The notes beneath the pieces are model-generated. The model ran no database searches and was not told the DNA's origin. It saw nothing but the letters and a program-made list of their open reading frames with translations. The translations under genes and the position numbers were made by a program. From an uncultured bacterium (GTDB lineage: Bacteria > Bacillota > Clostridia > Oscillospirales > Ruminococcaceae), in the NCBI GenBank assembly GCA_905214265.1, contig CAJMLQ010000080.1:1-13916 (forward strand): a DNA stretch of 13,916 bases. Direction: 5' to 3'. Of this stretch, positions 12,776 to 13,916 are shown piece by piece (the stretch's first letter is position 1; every line of letters starts with the position of its first letter).

Positions 12776-13294
12776 TTAAGGCTCTGCCGTAAATGTAATG
12801 GTTTTTCCAGAAACCGACGCAGTTCCCGTCGTCCTGGTTCCGCCGTAGGTCACGTCGATGGGCATCCCCACGTTACCGCTGCCGCCCAGTCCGGAGGGCT
12901 TTACCGCGCACGCGCTCCAGCGTTCCGCAAAAACGGCAGTGTCTTTTGTCCCGGCATAGCAATGGACTACCAGCATATCGTTGTTGCACATGGCGGAAAT
13001 GTCTTGGTCTTTGATGGCCATATTCCAGATTTTGACCTGTGCCGCATCCGCTGCATCCAGTTCGCAGGGGTCAAAGGTCTGGGTGATGGTCGGAGGTTTC
13101 AGGGTCGTGTAGGTCTCGCCGAAAATATCGGTTTTGGTTTCCTCGCCCCAGTCGAACTCCATGCTGGAATCCTCTACCCGCTTCCCGACAAGACTCCATA
13201 CCTGAGTTTCCTCCGTTCCGGTGTTGAGGCACAGGATCAGCAGCTTACGCTCGACCGTTGCGCCGGAAGTTGTATTGAAAGTCAGATCTGCCAT
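12776..13294 (-). CDS. Major tail tube protein
   Basis: 172 residues, starting MADLTFNTTSGATVERKLLI and ending GTASVSGKTITFTAEP. Features of the TP901-1-like tail tube family include the ERKLLI opening, VGKRVEDSSMEFDWGEETKTDIFG, a TITQTFDPCELD strand, and the C-terminal GMPIDVTYGGTRTTGTAS strand. It polymerises into the tube around the tape measure. GAGGTG is 7 bases before the ATG. It is set off by a terminator-like hairpin downstream, in line with the high copy number needed for a tail tube subunit. Confidence 0.85.
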   Translation of the reverse strand: MADLTFNTTSGATVERKLLILCLNTGTEETQVWSLVGKRVEDSSMEFDWGEETKTDIFGETYTTLKPPTITQTFDPCELDAADAAQVKIWNMAIKDQDISAMCNNDMLVVHCYAGTKDTAVFAERWSACAVKPSGLGGSGNVGMPIDVTYGGTRTTGTASVSGKTITFTAEP

Positions 13295-13295
13295 A

Positions 13296-13742
13296 TCATT
13301 TCACCTCGTAAAAATTTTTGTACTGGATGGAGAGCTGCACCATATAGGTGGCGGTCCCTTCTTCATCCGCCGCGTACAGCACTCCGTTTTCCGCTTTGAT
13401 CCGCTCATGCGCGGTGTCGTAGTTCCCAAAGGCCGGAGCTTTGTGCAGGATGCTCTGCTCCTGGACCCATCGCTGGAAGTCCATAAGCCAGTCCGCATTG
13501 ACTGCGGCGCCCGCATCGTCGTCCGGGGATTTCTCAAACACATAATACAGCCCGAAATTCAGCTGATTTGTCACCATCACATCGCCGTAAATATACTCCG
13601 TGCGGCTGATCTCCTGCAAACCAGATGGGAATATTCCTCCGCTTGCCGGGATCTGGTCGGTGTAGTCTATTTGGAAATCGGACAGGATATCAAAATTCGG
13701 GTATGTTTTGATCCATTCACGCACCTTCTCAAGATCCGTCAT
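13296..13742 (-). CDS. Tail-completion / minor capsid-like protein
   Basis: 148 residues from the ATG at 13742-13740 (MTDLEKVREWIKTYPNFDIL), preceded by AGGA at about 5 bases. A longer frame exists upstream but reads through the neighbouring gene and has no ribosome site. The body (YIYGDVMVTNQLNFGLYYVF, then WLMDFQRWVQEQSI, and ending YMVQLSIQYKNFYEVK) resembles small proteins directly before the tail tube gene that are annotated as minor capsid or tail terminator proteins. They cap the tail or join head and tail. It overlaps the preceding gene by ATGA. Confidence 0.65.
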   Translation of the reverse strand: MTDLEKVREWIKTYPNFDILSDFQIDYTDQIPASGGIFPSGLQEISRTEYIYGDVMVTNQLNFGLYYVFEKSPDDDAGAAVNADWLMDFQRWVQEQSILHKAPAFGNYDTAHERIKAENGVLYAADEEGTATYMVQLSIQYKNFYEVK

Positions 13743-13916
13743 TTTGTTCCTGCCCCCCTGCGGATGAATTTGCTTACTTCCTCGGCAATCTTCTGCCCTT
13801 CGGCAGCCATCAGCCTGCGGTCCCAAAAAGGCCCGGCCTGCGGATGCTTTGTGGTATCGTATTTAATGCTTACTGAACAATGGCCCATTTTTCTTGGGAG
13901 GGAGAATCGCAAGCAG
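13739..13916 (-). CDS. Minor capsid protein, Minor_capsid_2-like (3' end only)
   Basis: The last 58 codons of a gene that begins beyond the right edge. The visible end, KYDTTKHPQAGPFWDRRLMA followed by AEGQKIAEEVSKFIRRG, matches the usual C-terminus of small head-tail connector proteins (minor capsid, HK97 gp10-like group), with the conserved HPQAGPFW motif. An internal ATG (MGHCSV, at 13888) would give a 49-residue protein, but the frame stays open to the edge, so I treat the gene as partial. It overlaps the next gene by 4 bases (ATGA). Confidence 0.7.
   Translation of the reverse strand, partial: CLRFSLPRKMGHCSVSIKYDTTKHPQAGPFWDRRLMAAEGQKIAEEVSKFIRRGAGTK

Noticed and set aside
13743..13826. 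N-terminal extension of the tail-completion protein upstream of the ATG at 13742
   Set aside because: The extension lies in DNA that encodes the conserved end of the minor capsid protein in another frame, and the internal ATG has a good ribosome site.

Overview
The window joins a stretch of low-to-medium-GC Firmicutes chromosome to the tail and lysis end of a siphophage-type prophage. The left edge (1-875, plus strand) carries the 3' end of a B12-binding-type radical SAM protein and a translationally coupled DUF2344/TIGR03936 gene, a pair typical of Clostridia. Codon use, the style of the phage proteins and Spo0A-box-like repeats suggest an anaerobic spore-forming lineage such as Oscillospiraceae. 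That placement is inference; no rRNA or marker gene is present.

From 1738 to the right edge every gene reads on the minus strand, as one tightly packed late operon with stop/start overlaps and AGGAGG-type ribosome binding sites. In transcription order (right to left) it runs: minor capsid protein (partial), tail-completion/minor capsid-like protein, major tail tube protein, an internal hairpin terminator, tail assembly chaperone-like protein, Gp15 family protein, tape measure, distal-tail-like protein, tail hub/Tal-like protein, a small structural protein, a glycine-rich tail fibre, a small conserved protein, XkdX, a tail fibre/receptor-binding protein, an XhlA-like membrane protein, a holin, an N-acetylmuramoyl-L-alanine amidase, and a papain-like (C1) cysteine peptidase with cell-wall-binding repeats. 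The holin and XkdX genes are short (56 and 42 aa). No integrase, head genes or packaging genes lie in the window.

The 860-base junction between DUF2344 and the phage lysis genes is the most unusual part. It holds three copies of one composite element on the minus strand: two GACA half-sites 10 bp apart (reverse complement TGTCGAA-like, as in Spo0A boxes), exactly 18 bp, then an extended -10 TGnTAnnAT. Each copy is followed 60-80 bases downstream by a hairpin terminator. The simplest reading is three small RNA genes with a Spo0A-type promoter. The predicted 5' ends of the second and third RNAs are almost perfectly complementary to each other, which would make a built-in RNA/anti-RNA pair. This is inferred from sequence alone. 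Other points of note are a two-lysin cassette with an unusual papain-like lysin, and a receptor-binding protein whose AT-rich 3' end closes out of frame with a leftover C-terminal reading frame, next to a classic -1 slippery heptamer.
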